Assembly (NCBI GenBank): GCA_947165595.1
Contig: CAMVAV010000005.1
Location: 1-64,000, forward strand
DNA length: 64,000 bases
DNA from: an uncultured Clostridia bacterium
Lineage (GTDB): Bacteria > Bacillota > Clostridia > Oscillospirales > Oscillospiraceae
Direction: 5' to 3'
This document shows positions 9,011 through 17,157 of the stretch, in pieces (the first letter of the stretch is position 1; every line of letters begins with the position of its first letter). A program made the translations under genes and the position numbers. The notes below the pieces were generated by a model that worked only from the letters and a program-made list of their open reading frames with translations, was not told where the DNA came from and ran no database searches.

Positions 9011-9883
9011 TTATCCAAACCGCTCCTTGAGCGCAAGATGCGCCGCGTAGAGCTCGTTTTTGCTGTAGGTGTTGTTTTCGTCCTTCAAAAGCAGCTTGAT
9101 GGCGTCCTTCGCGGTGCAATCATTCTGCACCATGCAGTCCACGAGCATCGCCTCCGGCGAGCGGATGTGCTCGACCTCGCGCAGAAGGTACGCCTCCGCG
9201 ACCTCCACGATCATCGCGTACTCGCCCTTTTCGTAGTTTCCCTTCGCCAGAAGCTGCTCGCGCACCTCGGCGGGCGTGCCGCGGAAGGTCATCTCATGCA
9301 GCTTCGTCATGTCGTTGCACAGGCACAGCCGCACGTCCGCGCCCGCGTCGAGCAGAAACTCCACCGCCCCCATGACGCGCTTGGGCGACTCGTAAAACGC
9401 ATAGGTGCGCGTGTCCCCCCTGCGCATCATGTCCAGCACGCGGCGCCGGTCGGCGTTCTCGCGCGGAAAAAAGCCGTAGAAGAAGAACGTCGAAAGATCG
9501 AAGCCCGAGATCGAAAGCGCCGTCACCGCGGCGCAGGGGCCGGGGATGCCGACCACCCGCACGCCGTTTTCCACCGCCGCCCGGATCAGCTCGTTTCCGG
9601 GATCGGAGATACAGGGCGTGCCCGCGTCGGTGATCACGGCGATGTTCTTTCCCTCGAGCAGCCGGGAAAGAAACCACCTTGCCTTGCCGTGCTCGTTGAA
9701 CTTGTGGTTGGCGGACAGGTCGTTCCGGATACCCAGCTTGTTGAGCAGCACGACGCTGCGGCGCGTGTCCTCCGCCGCGATGATATCCGCCGTTTCCAAG
9801 ATTTCCCTGCCGCGCTCGCTCATATCGCGCGCGTTGCCGATCGGCGTCGCGACGATGTAAAGCGTGCCGTATTGCTGTTCCAT
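9011..9883 (-). CDS. rsmI: 16S rRNA 2'-O-methyltransferase RsmI (C1402)
   Basis: 290 residues, the family's length. TP-methylase motifs: GTLYIVATPIGNARDMSERG at the N-terminus, AAEDTRR, HKFNEH, then VITDAGTPCISDPG and GIPGPCAAVTALSISG. It 2'-O-methylates C1402 of 16S rRNA. The start is the ATG at 9883 after GGGAGGGCATT. The open frame continues far upstream through the antisense of the next gene, which I treat as artefact. It has its own promoter at 9923-9951. Confidence 0.95.
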   Translation of the reverse strand: MEQQYGTLYIVATPIGNARDMSERGREILETADIIAAEDTRRSVVLLNKLGIRNDLSANHKFNEHGKARWFLSRLLEGKNIAVITDAGTPCISDPGNELIRAAVENGVRVVGIPGPCAAVTALSISGFDLSTFFFYGFFPRENADRRRVLDMMRRGDTRTYAFYESPKRVMGAVEFLLDAGADVRLCLCNDMTKLHEMTFRGTPAEVREQLLAKGNYEKGEYAMIVEVAEAYLLREVEHIRSPEAMLVDCMVQNDCTAKDAIKLLLKDENNTYSKNELYAAHLALKERFG

Positions 9884-9922
9884 AATGCCCTCCCGGCGGC
9901 CGTTCCGCCCCGTGTTTTTATC

Positions 9923-9951
9923 AGTATAGCCCAAAATCCTCCGCTTTTCAA
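9923..9951 (-). promoter_or_regulatory. Promoter of rsmI
   Basis: Minus strand: -35 TTGAAA (9946-9951), 17-bp spacer, -10 TATACT (9923-9928). Confidence 0.75.
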
Positions 9952-9960
9952 TATTTCCCT

Positions 9961-9988
9961 TTGCTTTTCGCCGCCGGGGCTGTATAAT
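9961..9988 (+). promoter_or_regulatory. Promoter of the S41 protease gene
   Basis: Plus strand: -35 TTGCTT (9961-9966), 16-bp spacer, -10 TATAAT (9983-9988). It is divergent from, and interleaved closely with, the rsmI promoter. Confidence 0.7.
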
Positions 9989-10024
9989 AGTCAGGCATAA
10001 CGCTGCAAGAAAGAAGGCTGACAA

Positions 10025-11905
10025 ATGAAACGAATCCTGCGCAGGCTCTGTCCTCTCCTTCTCGTCCTCGCGCTCTGCCTCACCCCGGCGAGCGCCATGA
10101 CCGTCGAAGAGGCCATCCGGCTTCTCAACATGCACTACGTCGACGAGCTGCCCGCCGCCGTCTACGAGGCGGAGACGCTTGAAGAGCTGTTTGAAGCACT
10201 CGGCGATCCCTACACCTACTACATGAGCGCCGAGCAATATGAGGAATTCACCGATTACGTCGAGAGCGAAACCTCCGTCACCGGCCTTGGCGTCGGCATC
10301 GAATACACCGCGGACGGCATCCTGATCGGCTCGGTGCTTCCCGGCGGCGGCGCGGAGGAGGCAGGGCTCGTCCCCGGCGACCTCATTATCGCCATCGGCG
10401 ACACCAGCTGCGTTCCCGCCGCCGAAACACACCGCGCCCTGATCGTCGGCGAGGCGGGGACCTATGTCGATATCACCGTGCGCCATGTGGACGGCACGGA
10501 GCAAACCTACCGCATTGAGCGCCGCACCATTGAGATCCACAACACCACGGCGTCCTGTGAGGACGGCGTATGCGTCATCCGCTGCAACAGCTTCGGCACG
10601 AAGACAGGGGATTACTTTGAGGAGAGCGTCGAGACCTATGACAAGGACGCCGAGCTCTGGATCGTCGATCTTCGGGGCAACGGGGGCGGCATCACCGATT
10701 CCGCGGTCGCCTCGCTCGGCATCTTCTCCGGGGAGGGCGATAAGCTCTTCTACCGCACGGGCGAAGGCAATTCGTACTATACGCGCTATACGCTGGACGC
10801 CATGACGGACAAGCCCGTGATCGTGCTGGTCAGCGGCAACACCGCAAGCTCCGCGGAGCTTTTTGCCGGCGGCGTGCGCGCGGACAGCGCCGGCGTCATT
10901 GTCGGACCGCGCACCTACGGCAAGGGCACGGCGCAGATCATCATGGATATGACCAACCACCCCGGCATCTTCAAGGACGGCAGCTCCTTTAAGATCACCG
11001 CCTACCGTTTCTATTGCGGCGACGGCGACACCACGGACAAGATCGGCGTGCTGCCGACGCTGTTCGTATCGGAGCAGTACACCGCCGGCGTCGCGTCGCT
11101 CCTGCGCGCGAAAAAGCCCGAGGCGGAGCCGTACCTCACGCTCAGGCTCAACGGCATCACGCTCTACGTCAGCCCGGAGCAGGCAAAGGCAGACGGGCTG
11201 GACGACGCGCTGGGCGAGCTGCTTGCCGCGCTCGCGCCGGACGCCTCCCTGACACTTACCGCTGACGGAAAAACCGAGGAGATCACCTCCGGCGCGGCGC
11301 TGGCGCGCTTCGGAAACGAGCGCGTCAAAAGCCGCCGCTTTACCGACGTGGCGGACAGTCCCTACGCGGACGCCATTGACACTCTGGGAACCTACGGCGT
11401 TCTCAACGGCGTGGGCGACGGCCGCTTCGACCCCGAACGCACGCTCACCCGGGCGGAGCTGTGCGCGATGCTCTCCCAGGCGCTCAACGTGTCCAGTACC
11501 GCCTCCGGCCTCTTCCCCGACGTACCGGACGGCCAGTGGTACACGGGCTGCGTCAATGCCGCCGCTTCCCTTGGCTTCGTCAACGGCAGGGGCGACGGCT
11601 TCGATCCGAACGGCACGCTGACGCAGGAGCAGTTCATCGCCATCATGGGACGCCTTGTGCGCTTCCTCAACTTCCACGCCGACGATTACGCCCTGGCCCT
11701 GAAGGAAGAGGACCTTTCGGCGGAGCCCTACGGCGCCCTCGCTCCCTGGGCGCGCCTTGAGGCAAATGTCATGAACGAATACAGCGAGGGCTCGCTGCTC
11801 TACGCCGACTTGGACAGCATTGACCTGCAGGCGCCCGTCACGCGCGAGCAGGCGGCGGCTACGCTCTGCAAGGTCTTTCAGATGCTGAAAATTCTCGCCT
11901 ACTGA
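10025..11905 (+). CDS. Secreted S41 carboxyl-terminal processing protease with SLH repeats
   Basis: 626 residues. Signal peptide about 1-24 (LCPLLLVLALCLTPASA). A short N-terminal helical region contains GDPYTYYMSAEQYEEF, then a PDZ domain (VTGLGVGIEYTADGILIGSV...GLVPGDLIIAIG) and the S41 catalytic core: DLRGNGGG, the nucleophile Ser in NTASSAELFAGG (about 270-280) and the lysine of the dyad in YGKGTAQ (about 298-302). From about residue 435 there are SLH repeats (FTDVADSPYADAIDTLGTYG, FPDVPDGQWYTGCVNAAASL and a weaker third), which tether proteins to secondary wall polymers. A CtpA-type enzyme displayed at the cell surface is the natural reading. The next gene is a serpin. Confidence 0.92.
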   Translation: MKRILRRLCPLLLVLALCLTPASAMTVEEAIRLLNMHYVDELPAAVYEAETLEELFEALGDPYTYYMSAEQYEEFTDYVESETSVTGLGVGIEYTADGILIGSVLPGGGAEEAGLVPGDLIIAIGDTSCVPAAETHRALIVGEAGTYVDITVRHVDGTEQTYRIERRTIEIHNTTASCEDGVCVIRCNSFGTKTGDYFEESVETYDKDAELWIVDLRGNGGGITDSAVASLGIFSGEGDKLFYRTGEGNSYYTRYTLDAMTDKPVIVLVSGNTASSAELFAGGVRADSAGVIVGPRTYGKGTAQIIMDMTNHPGIFKDGSSFKITAYRFYCGDGDTTDKIGVLPTLFVSEQYTAGVASLLRAKKPEAEPYLTLRLNGITLYVSPEQAKADGLDDALGELLAALAPDASLTLTADGKTEEITSGAALARFGNERVKSRRFTDVADSPYADAIDTLGTYGVLNGVGDGRFDPERTLTRAELCAMLSQALNVSSTASGLFPDVPDGQWYTGCVNAAASLGFVNGRGDGFDPNGTLTQEQFIAIMGRLVRFLNFHADDYALALKEEDLSAEPYGALAPWARLEANVMNEYSEGSLLYADLDSIDLQAPVTREQAAATLCKVFQMLKILAY

Positions 11906-11917
11906 CCGGAACCTTTT

Positions 11918-11955
11918 GATTGCCGCGTCCGTCCAAGAGGAAGGATGCGGCAATC
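11918..11955 (+). terminator. Intercistronic hairpin between the S41 protease and serpin genes
   Basis: A 13-bp stem with one G-T pair, GATTGCCGCGTCC/GGATGCGGCAATC, with a 12-nt loop. The following sequence (GTTCCTTAT) is a poor U-tract, so it may be a partial terminator or mRNA-stabilising element. Confidence 0.5.
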
Positions 11956-12008
11956 GTTCCTTATACGCGGATCAAAACACGGCGTCGACGCCGCAATGGA
12001 GGTGTACC

Positions 12009-13421
12009 ATGAAGAAACGTATGATCGCGCTGCTGCTCGGACTGAGTCTCGTGTTCTCCCTCGCCGCCTGCGCCGCCGGAAGCGCCGCGCCGGATGCTCC
12101 CGCCGCGCCGGACGCTCCCGCCGCTTCTGTTCCGCCGGACGTTCCCGCCGCGCCTTCCGCCTCCGGCGAAGCGGAGCAGGCGCCCGCCGCGGCGCCCGAA
12201 AAGAGCGAGCCCGTGCTGGTCGCAAAGCCGGAATATCCGGTCATGATCCGCTATCAGGACGACGCCGAAGGTTGGATGAATCAGCGGTTCGCGTTTTATC
12301 AGTGGCAGGAGGAGCATCCCATTGAGCTGGATGAGTTCTATGCCGCTACGATCCCGGCGCTGCTCTCCGGCGCGGGGGAGGACAATCGCGTCTGCTCCCC
12401 GGCGAGCCTGTATCTGGCGCTGGCGATGGCGGCGGAGATCTCCGGCGAAGAGAGCCGCGCGCAGCTTCTCGCGCTTTTGGGCGCGGACGACCTAGAAGCG
12501 CTGGAGGAAAGCGCCGACACGCTCTGGACCGCCGACTACCGCGACGACGGCACGCAGACGAGCGTTCTGGCAGGCTCGCTGTGGATGCGCGACGACGATA
12601 TTCCCTGCCTCAAGGGCACCGTAAAAACGCTGCGCGACGTCTTCCGCGCCTCGTCCTACCGCGGCGATATGTCCGACCCGCGCTACGGCGAAATGCTGCG
12701 CGACTGGCTCAACGCCCAGACGGGCGGACAGCTCGCGGACGCCGCCGAGTCCATCACGCTGGACCCCGACACGATGCTGGAGCTGCTGTCGACGGTGTAC
12801 TTCCGCGCCAAGTGGATCGACCCCTTCGACGCGGCAAACACCGCCCCCGCCGTGTTCCACGCCCCGGGCGGCGACGTCGAATGCGACTTTCTGAACGAGG
12901 AGTTTTCCGAATTCTGGGTGTACCAGGGCGCGCACTTCACCGCCGTCCAGCGGAGCTTCGACGGCTCCGGCAGCATGTGGTTCCTGCTCCCCGAGGAGGG
13001 CATGGCGCCCGAAGCGCTGCTCGGCGACGCCGAGGCGCTGGCGTTTCTCTGCTCCGGCGGAAGCGAGGAGGCGGAGTGGTACTACGGCAGGCTCTCGCTG
13101 CCGAAGCTCGACGTCTCTTCCGATCTGGAGCTGTCCGACATGCTCAAGGCGCTCGGCGTGACCGATGTGTTCGATCCGGCGCGCGCGGACCTCTCCGCCC
13201 TGTATGAGGACGTGACGGGCGTCGCGCTCACGGAGGTGCGGCACGCGGCGCGCCTGACGATGGACGAGGAGGGCGTCACCGCGGCGGCGTTCACCGGCAT
13301 GGGCTACGGCGCCGGCGGACCGCAGTACGAGATGGATTTCATCCTCGACCGCCCGTTCCTCTTCAAGCTCGCCTACAGTCAGAACGATCCGCTCTTCGTC
13401 GGGATCGTCAATCAGCCCTGA
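12009..13421 (+). CDS. Lipoprotein serpin (serine protease inhibitor family)
   Basis: 470 residues. Lipobox LSLVFSLAAC, then an Ala/Pro-rich linker and a serpin fold: SPASLYLALAMAAEISGEE (helix B region), a shutter-like segment LELLSTVYFRAKWIDPFD, LSLPKLDVSSDLELSDMLKALGV, and near the C-terminus DFILDRPFLFKLAYSQNDPLFVG. The reactive-loop hinge DEEGVTAAAFTGM fits the inhibitory pattern (acidic-acidic-Gly, then small residues), so an inhibitory rather than storage role is likely. The P1 residue cannot be called safely; counting puts it in the glycine-rich GYGAGGPQ stretch. It lies directly downstream of a surface protease. The start at 12009 follows GGAGGTGTACC. Confidence 0.9.
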   Translation: MKKRMIALLLGLSLVFSLAACAAGSAAPDAPAAPDAPAASVPPDVPAAPSASGEAEQAPAAAPEKSEPVLVAKPEYPVMIRYQDDAEGWMNQRFAFYQWQEEHPIELDEFYAATIPALLSGAGEDNRVCSPASLYLALAMAAEISGEESRAQLLALLGADDLEALEESADTLWTADYRDDGTQTSVLAGSLWMRDDDIPCLKGTVKTLRDVFRASSYRGDMSDPRYGEMLRDWLNAQTGGQLADAAESITLDPDTMLELLSTVYFRAKWIDPFDAANTAPAVFHAPGGDVECDFLNEEFSEFWVYQGAHFTAVQRSFDGSGSMWFLLPEEGMAPEALLGDAEALAFLCSGGSEEAEWYYGRLSLPKLDVSSDLELSDMLKALGVTDVFDPARADLSALYEDVTGVALTEVRHAARLTMDEEGVTAAAFTGMGYGAGGPQYEMDFILDRPFLFKLAYSQNDPLFVGIVNQP

Positions 13422-13430
13422 TTCCTCAAC

Positions 13431-13460
13431 AAAAAAAGCAGCCGTACGGCTGCTTTTTTT
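13431..13460. terminator. Bidirectional terminator between serpin and HAD genes
   Basis: Perfect palindrome: seven A, AGCAGCCGTACGGCTGCT-type stem, seven T. It serves the converging genes on both strands. Confidence 0.9.
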
Positions 13461-13466
13461 GATCAT

Positions 13467-14078
13467 TCAGATGTTGACGCCCTTCTCGCGCAGTCTCTGG
13501 CGCAGGAGCGGCGCGTCGCCGTGGTAGACGATCCCGTCCAGGCCCAGACGCCACGCCGCCTCAACGTTGCAGGGGTTGTCGTCGAGGAACAGGCACTCGC
13601 GCCGGTCAAGGGAAAACAGCTCGAACGCCTTCTCATAGAACGCCGCCTCAGGCTTGAGCAGCTGAAAGCGATAGGAGACCATCAGGCGGTCATCGAAGAA
13701 TTCGGAGACCGGCAGCCTCGGCCAGTAGCGCGCGTGACGCACCCCCGCGTTGGAGAGCAGATACAGCGTATAGCCGTTCGCGCTCAGATCGCGCGCCAGC
13801 TCATAGCCGCCGGGCAGGGGCGCGCGCGGCTCGTCCCAGCGCTCGAACACCTCCCGCGCCGCGGCGTGGAGACGTTCCGGGATGCGCGCGCACATCGAGG
13901 CAAACGCCGCCTCCTCGGTCATCGAGCCGCGATCGAGGCAGACCCATTCGGCGCTGTGAAAGATCTCGCGCTCGAGGATCGTACCGTCCTCCGTGCCGAG
14001 GCCGAGGCGGGCGATGAACCGCGGCGGCGAAAAGTCCAGCAGCACGCCGCCCATGTCAAAGAGAATGCTTCGTATCAT
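13467..14078 (-). CDS. HAD-family hydrolase
   Basis: 203 residues. HAD motifs: I as SILFDMGGVLLDF, where the second conserved Asp of DxD is replaced by Gly (DMGG), common in epoxide-hydrolase-like/YihX phosphatases; II as LYLLSNAG; III Lys in LLKPEAAFYEKA; IV LFLDDNPCNVEAA. The likely activity is a small-molecule phosphatase of unknown substrate. The ATG at 14078 overlaps the permease stop (ATGA), so it is co-translated with the ABC importer operon. Confidence 0.9.
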   Translation of the reverse strand: MIRSILFDMGGVLLDFSPPRFIARLGLGTEDGTILEREIFHSAEWVCLDRGSMTEEAAFASMCARIPERLHAAAREVFERWDEPRAPLPGGYELARDLSANGYTLYLLSNAGVRHARYWPRLPVSEFFDDRLMVSYRFQLLKPEAAFYEKAFELFSLDRRECLFLDDNPCNVEAAWRLGLDGIVYHGDAPLLRQRLREKGVNI

Positions 14079-16006
14079 GTTTCCGCCTTTGTCTCCTTTC
14101 CCCCCGGCGTTTCCGTTGTCTCCTTCGCCGCCTTCCCCGACAGCTTTTCCCAGCGCCTGCGCCATCTGGCGCGCGCTTCCAGCCGCTCGCTCAGATCGCG
14201 CGCGCCGACGCCGTAGACGAGGTAGAGGATCAGCCCCGAGACGAGCATGATGAACACCGTCGAGGCGCAGCGGCGGCCCGAGGCATTGATGTTGTAGCCG
14301 TAAAGCCCCTCCTCGCGCGTCATGCTCTGGATAACCATGGCGTAGGTCGTGCCGTAGGTGCTGGCAAAGGTCGCGCCCATGTCGTACTCGGTGAAGAGAT
14401 AGTTGAAGTTCAGCGCGAACACGGCGAGCACGCTCGGCAGGATGATGGGAAGCTTCACCTTGAGGAACGTGCGCACGGGGCTTGCGCCGAGGTTGCGCGC
14501 CGCGTCCTCCAGCTCCTCGTCAATGGCGTAGAACGCCGCCTTGACCATGCGCAGCGAGAACGGCAGGCGCACGACGGTGTAGGCGATAACCATCAGGATC
14601 CGCACCGCGTCGGCGTAGTAGAGGTTCCGCCCGAACACGTACCACACGCCGTCGGAGTTGAAGAACACGCGGTAGGAGTAGCAGATCAGGATCGTCGGCA
14701 GCAGCCACGGGAACAGCAGCGCGTATTCGAGCACCGTGCCGGTCTTCTTGTGCTTGAAGATGTAGTTGCACGCGACCACCACGATCACGCAGGCAAGCGC
14801 CGCCGCGAGCACCGAGAGCACAAAGCTCGTCTGAATGCCGCCGAGCGTCGCCTCGTTGGCGAACACGCCGGAGATCGAGCCCGCGCGCGTCTTGTACGTG
14901 CCGCGGGAGGTGAGGTAGGAGTAGTCCGCCTGTCCGAAGTAGTTGAGAAGCGTCCAGTTGGAGAGGTCCAGCTTGCGCATCCGGACGGCGCTGTAGGTCT
15001 GGAAGGAGAAGACGACGATCATCACCACCGGCGTCATGTAGATGATGAACAGGACGTAGGCGTAGATGTGCGCCAGCACGTTCGCCACGGGGTTGGTGAT
15101 CTTCTGCTTCTGGAGCTTCGCCTTCGTCTTGGACACGGAGAGATAGTGCCCCTTGCGCTCGTAGGACGAGAGCACCGTCAAAAGGACGATCGTGAAGCAC
15201 GCGAGGATGATCGACAGCAGCGCCGCGCGCGCCTGCGGGAACGCCTCGTCCGCCACCGAGGAGCCGGCGAGGCGCACGATCTCCGGGTTGATGGAGTCGT
15301 AGCCCAGCAGCGTCGGCGCGGACATCGCGCAAAGGCCCGTGATGAAGGTCATGACCGTCAGGGAAAACAGCGTCGGCAGCAGCGTCGGAAACACGACCTG
15401 AAAGAGCACCTTGAACGGCTTCGCGCCCATGTTGCGCGCCGCCTCGACGGTGTTGTAGTCGATGCCGCGGATGGCGTTGCGCAAAAACAGCGCGTGGTTG
15501 GAGGTGCAGGCGAAGGTCATCGTGAAGAGCACCGCGTTGAAGCCGGAGAACCACGTGGGATCGAAGTCCGGGTTGACCTCCTTGATCGCGGTGGTCAGAA
15601 TGCCGTCGCCGGCGTAGAGGAACATGTAGCCCGTGACCAGCGCGACGCCGGAGTAGATCAGCGTCGTCATATAGCCCAGGCGCAGGATGCGCGCGCCCTT
15701 GATGTCAAAATACTCGGTCAGCAGCACGATGGAGATGCCCACGACGTTGACCGTCACGATCAGGCACAGCGCCAGCTTGAGCGAGTTCCACACGAACTTC
15801 GCCATATTGCCCGCAAGGAAGAAACGGATGACCGCGAACGGCTCGACCTCTCCCGCGGCGTTGCGCGTGGTGAAGATGCTCGTGAGCGTGTTCAGGCACG
15901 GCAGGAGCATGAAGCCGAAGAACAGATAGGCGAAGAACAGCGCGCCGATGAGCTGGAGCGCCTTCGCAGTGTCAAGGGGGCGCGGCCTTGCGAGGGTGCC
16001 GTTCAT
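14075..16006 (-). CDS. ABC importer permease, two fused BPD_transp_1 units (FbpB/iron-type)
   Basis: 643 residues with about 12 membrane segments in two halves, each with an EAA loop: VEAARNMGAKPFKVLFQVVFP in the first half and LEDAARNLGASPVRTFLKVKLP in the second. Fused permeases of this type serve ferric iron, thiamine, putrescine-like or phosphonate importers. Start at 16006 overlapping the ATPase stop (ATGA). The charged C-terminal tail (KETTETPGGKETKAET) is unusual but harmless. Substrate is not evident from sequence. Confidence 0.9.
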   Translation of the reverse strand: MNGTLARPRPLDTAKALQLIGALFFAYLFFGFMLLPCLNTLTSIFTTRNAAGEVEPFAVIRFFLAGNMAKFVWNSLKLALCLIVTVNVVGISIVLLTEYFDIKGARILRLGYMTTLIYSGVALVTGYMFLYAGDGILTTAIKEVNPDFDPTWFSGFNAVLFTMTFACTSNHALFLRNAIRGIDYNTVEAARNMGAKPFKVLFQVVFPTLLPTLFSLTVMTFITGLCAMSAPTLLGYDSINPEIVRLAGSSVADEAFPQARAALLSIILACFTIVLLTVLSSYERKGHYLSVSKTKAKLQKQKITNPVANVLAHIYAYVLFIIYMTPVVMIVVFSFQTYSAVRMRKLDLSNWTLLNYFGQADYSYLTSRGTYKTRAGSISGVFANEATLGGIQTSFVLSVLAAALACVIVVVACNYIFKHKKTGTVLEYALLFPWLLPTILICYSYRVFFNSDGVWYVFGRNLYYADAVRILMVIAYTVVRLPFSLRMVKAAFYAIDEELEDAARNLGASPVRTFLKVKLPIILPSVLAVFALNFNYLFTEYDMGATFASTYGTTYAMVIQSMTREEGLYGYNINASGRRCASTVFIMLVSGLILYLVYGVGARDLSERLEARARWRRRWEKLSGKAAKETTETPGGKETKAET

Positions 16007-17037
16007 TGCGCTCCCTCCTCTCCCTTCGCCGGATAGCTCATGAGGTCGGCGGGGTCGATGCCGACGGTCACGCCGTCGCCCTCGTCGTAGATACGGACGC
16101 CGTCGTTGCGCTCCATGACCTTGAGCGTCTGGCTGCCGACGTCGATGTAATACTTGATGTACAGCCCGTAGTATTCGCGCATGGACACCGTACCCGGAAC
16201 GGTCAGCACGCCCGCGCGCTCCGGCTCGTTGACGTGCACGCGCTCGAGGCGGATGTAGTGGTGCGCCCCGGGGTCGATCTCCGCGCCGCCGGCGGCGAGC
16301 TTTTGCACCAGCTCGTCGGACAGACGGTTGATATCGCCGATGAAGTTGCACACGAACTCCGTCGCGGAGTGGTTGTAGACCTCGTTCGGCGTGCCGATCT
16401 GCTCGATGACGCCCTTGTTGAACACGGCGATGCGGTCGGAGAGCGTCAGCGCCTCCTCCTGATCGTGCGTGACGTAGATGCTGGTGATGCCGAAGTCCTT
16501 CTGCATCTTCTTCAGCTCCTCGCGCAGCTGCACGCGCAGCTTCGCGTCGAGGTTGGAAAGCGGCTCGTCCAGGCAGATGATCGCAGGCTCCGTCACCAGC
16601 GCGCGGGCGATGGCGACGCGCTGCTGCTGTCCGCCGGAGAGCTGGGAGACCGCCTTTTTGAGCTGCTCGTCGGTGAGGTCGACCTTCTTCGCGATCGTGC
16701 GCACCTTCTCGTCGATCTCCGGCTTTTTCATCTTCCTGACCTTGAGGCCGAAGGCGATGTTGTCGTAGACCGTCATGGTCGGGAACAGCGCGTAGCTCTG
16801 GAAGACGATGCCGATGTTGCGCTCCTCGATGGGAACGTGCGTGATGTCCTTTCCGCGGACGAACACGCTGCCCTGCACCGGCTCGATGAAGCCCGTGAGC
16901 GTGCGCAGCGTCGTGGTCTTGCCGCAGCCGGACGGGCCGAGGAAGGTGAAGAACTCGCCCTCCTTCACATGGACGTTGATGTTGTGCAGTGCGGTGAAAT
17001 CGCCGAATTTCACCACGATGTCGTTCAGCCGGATCAT
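16003..17037 (-). CDS. ABC importer ATP-binding protein (FbpC/PotA-like)
   Basis: 344 residues. Walker A GPSGCGKTT, Q-loop VFQSYALFP, signature LSGGQQQR, Walker B IICLDEPLSNLD and the H-loop THDQEEAL are all intact. The C-terminal TOBE-type regulatory domain (about 250-344) is present. The start is the ATG at 17037 in front of MIRLNDIVVKFG; the open frame runs further upstream only through the hairpin region. It pairs with the adjacent fused permease and binding protein. Confidence 0.93.
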   Translation of the reverse strand: MIRLNDIVVKFGDFTALHNINVHVKEGEFFTFLGPSGCGKTTTLRTLTGFIEPVQGSVFVRGKDITHVPIEERNIGIVFQSYALFPTMTVYDNIAFGLKVRKMKKPEIDEKVRTIAKKVDLTDEQLKKAVSQLSGGQQQRVAIARALVTEPAIICLDEPLSNLDAKLRVQLREELKKMQKDFGITSIYVTHDQEEALTLSDRIAVFNKGVIEQIGTPNEVYNHSATEFVCNFIGDINRLSDELVQKLAAGGAEIDPGAHHYIRLERVHVNEPERAGVLTVPGTVSMREYYGLYIKYYIDVGSQTLKVMERNDGVRIYDEGDGVTVGIDPADLMSYPAKGEEGAQ

Positions 17038-17070
17038 AAGCCTTGTTCTCTCCCTCTTTGATTTGCGTTT

Positions 17071-17139
17071 CTGCCTGCAAAGGGCGGGATCGCGCTCCCG
17101 CCCTTTGCAGGCAGGGCGAGTCTCTCGACTCGCCCTGCC
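17071..17139 (-). promoter_or_regulatory. Two overlapping, mutually exclusive hairpins between binding protein and ATPase genes
   Basis: Hairpin 1: perfect 19-bp arms at 17071-17089 and 17096-17114, 6-nt loop. Hairpin 2: perfect 13-bp arms at 17110-17122 and 17127-17139, loop TCTC. They share 17110-17114, so both cannot form fully at once. No U-tract follows. The position between a lipoprotein binding-protein gene and its ATPase suits differential expression through mRNA stabilisation or partial attenuation. Confidence 0.7.
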
Positions 17140-17157
17140 GGAGTTTGCCAAATCGGT

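Noticed and set aside
9884..11953. 980-codon frame extending rsmI upstream
   Set aside because: The extra part is antisense to the S41 protease gene and crosses the rsmI promoter; the true start with RBS is at 9883.
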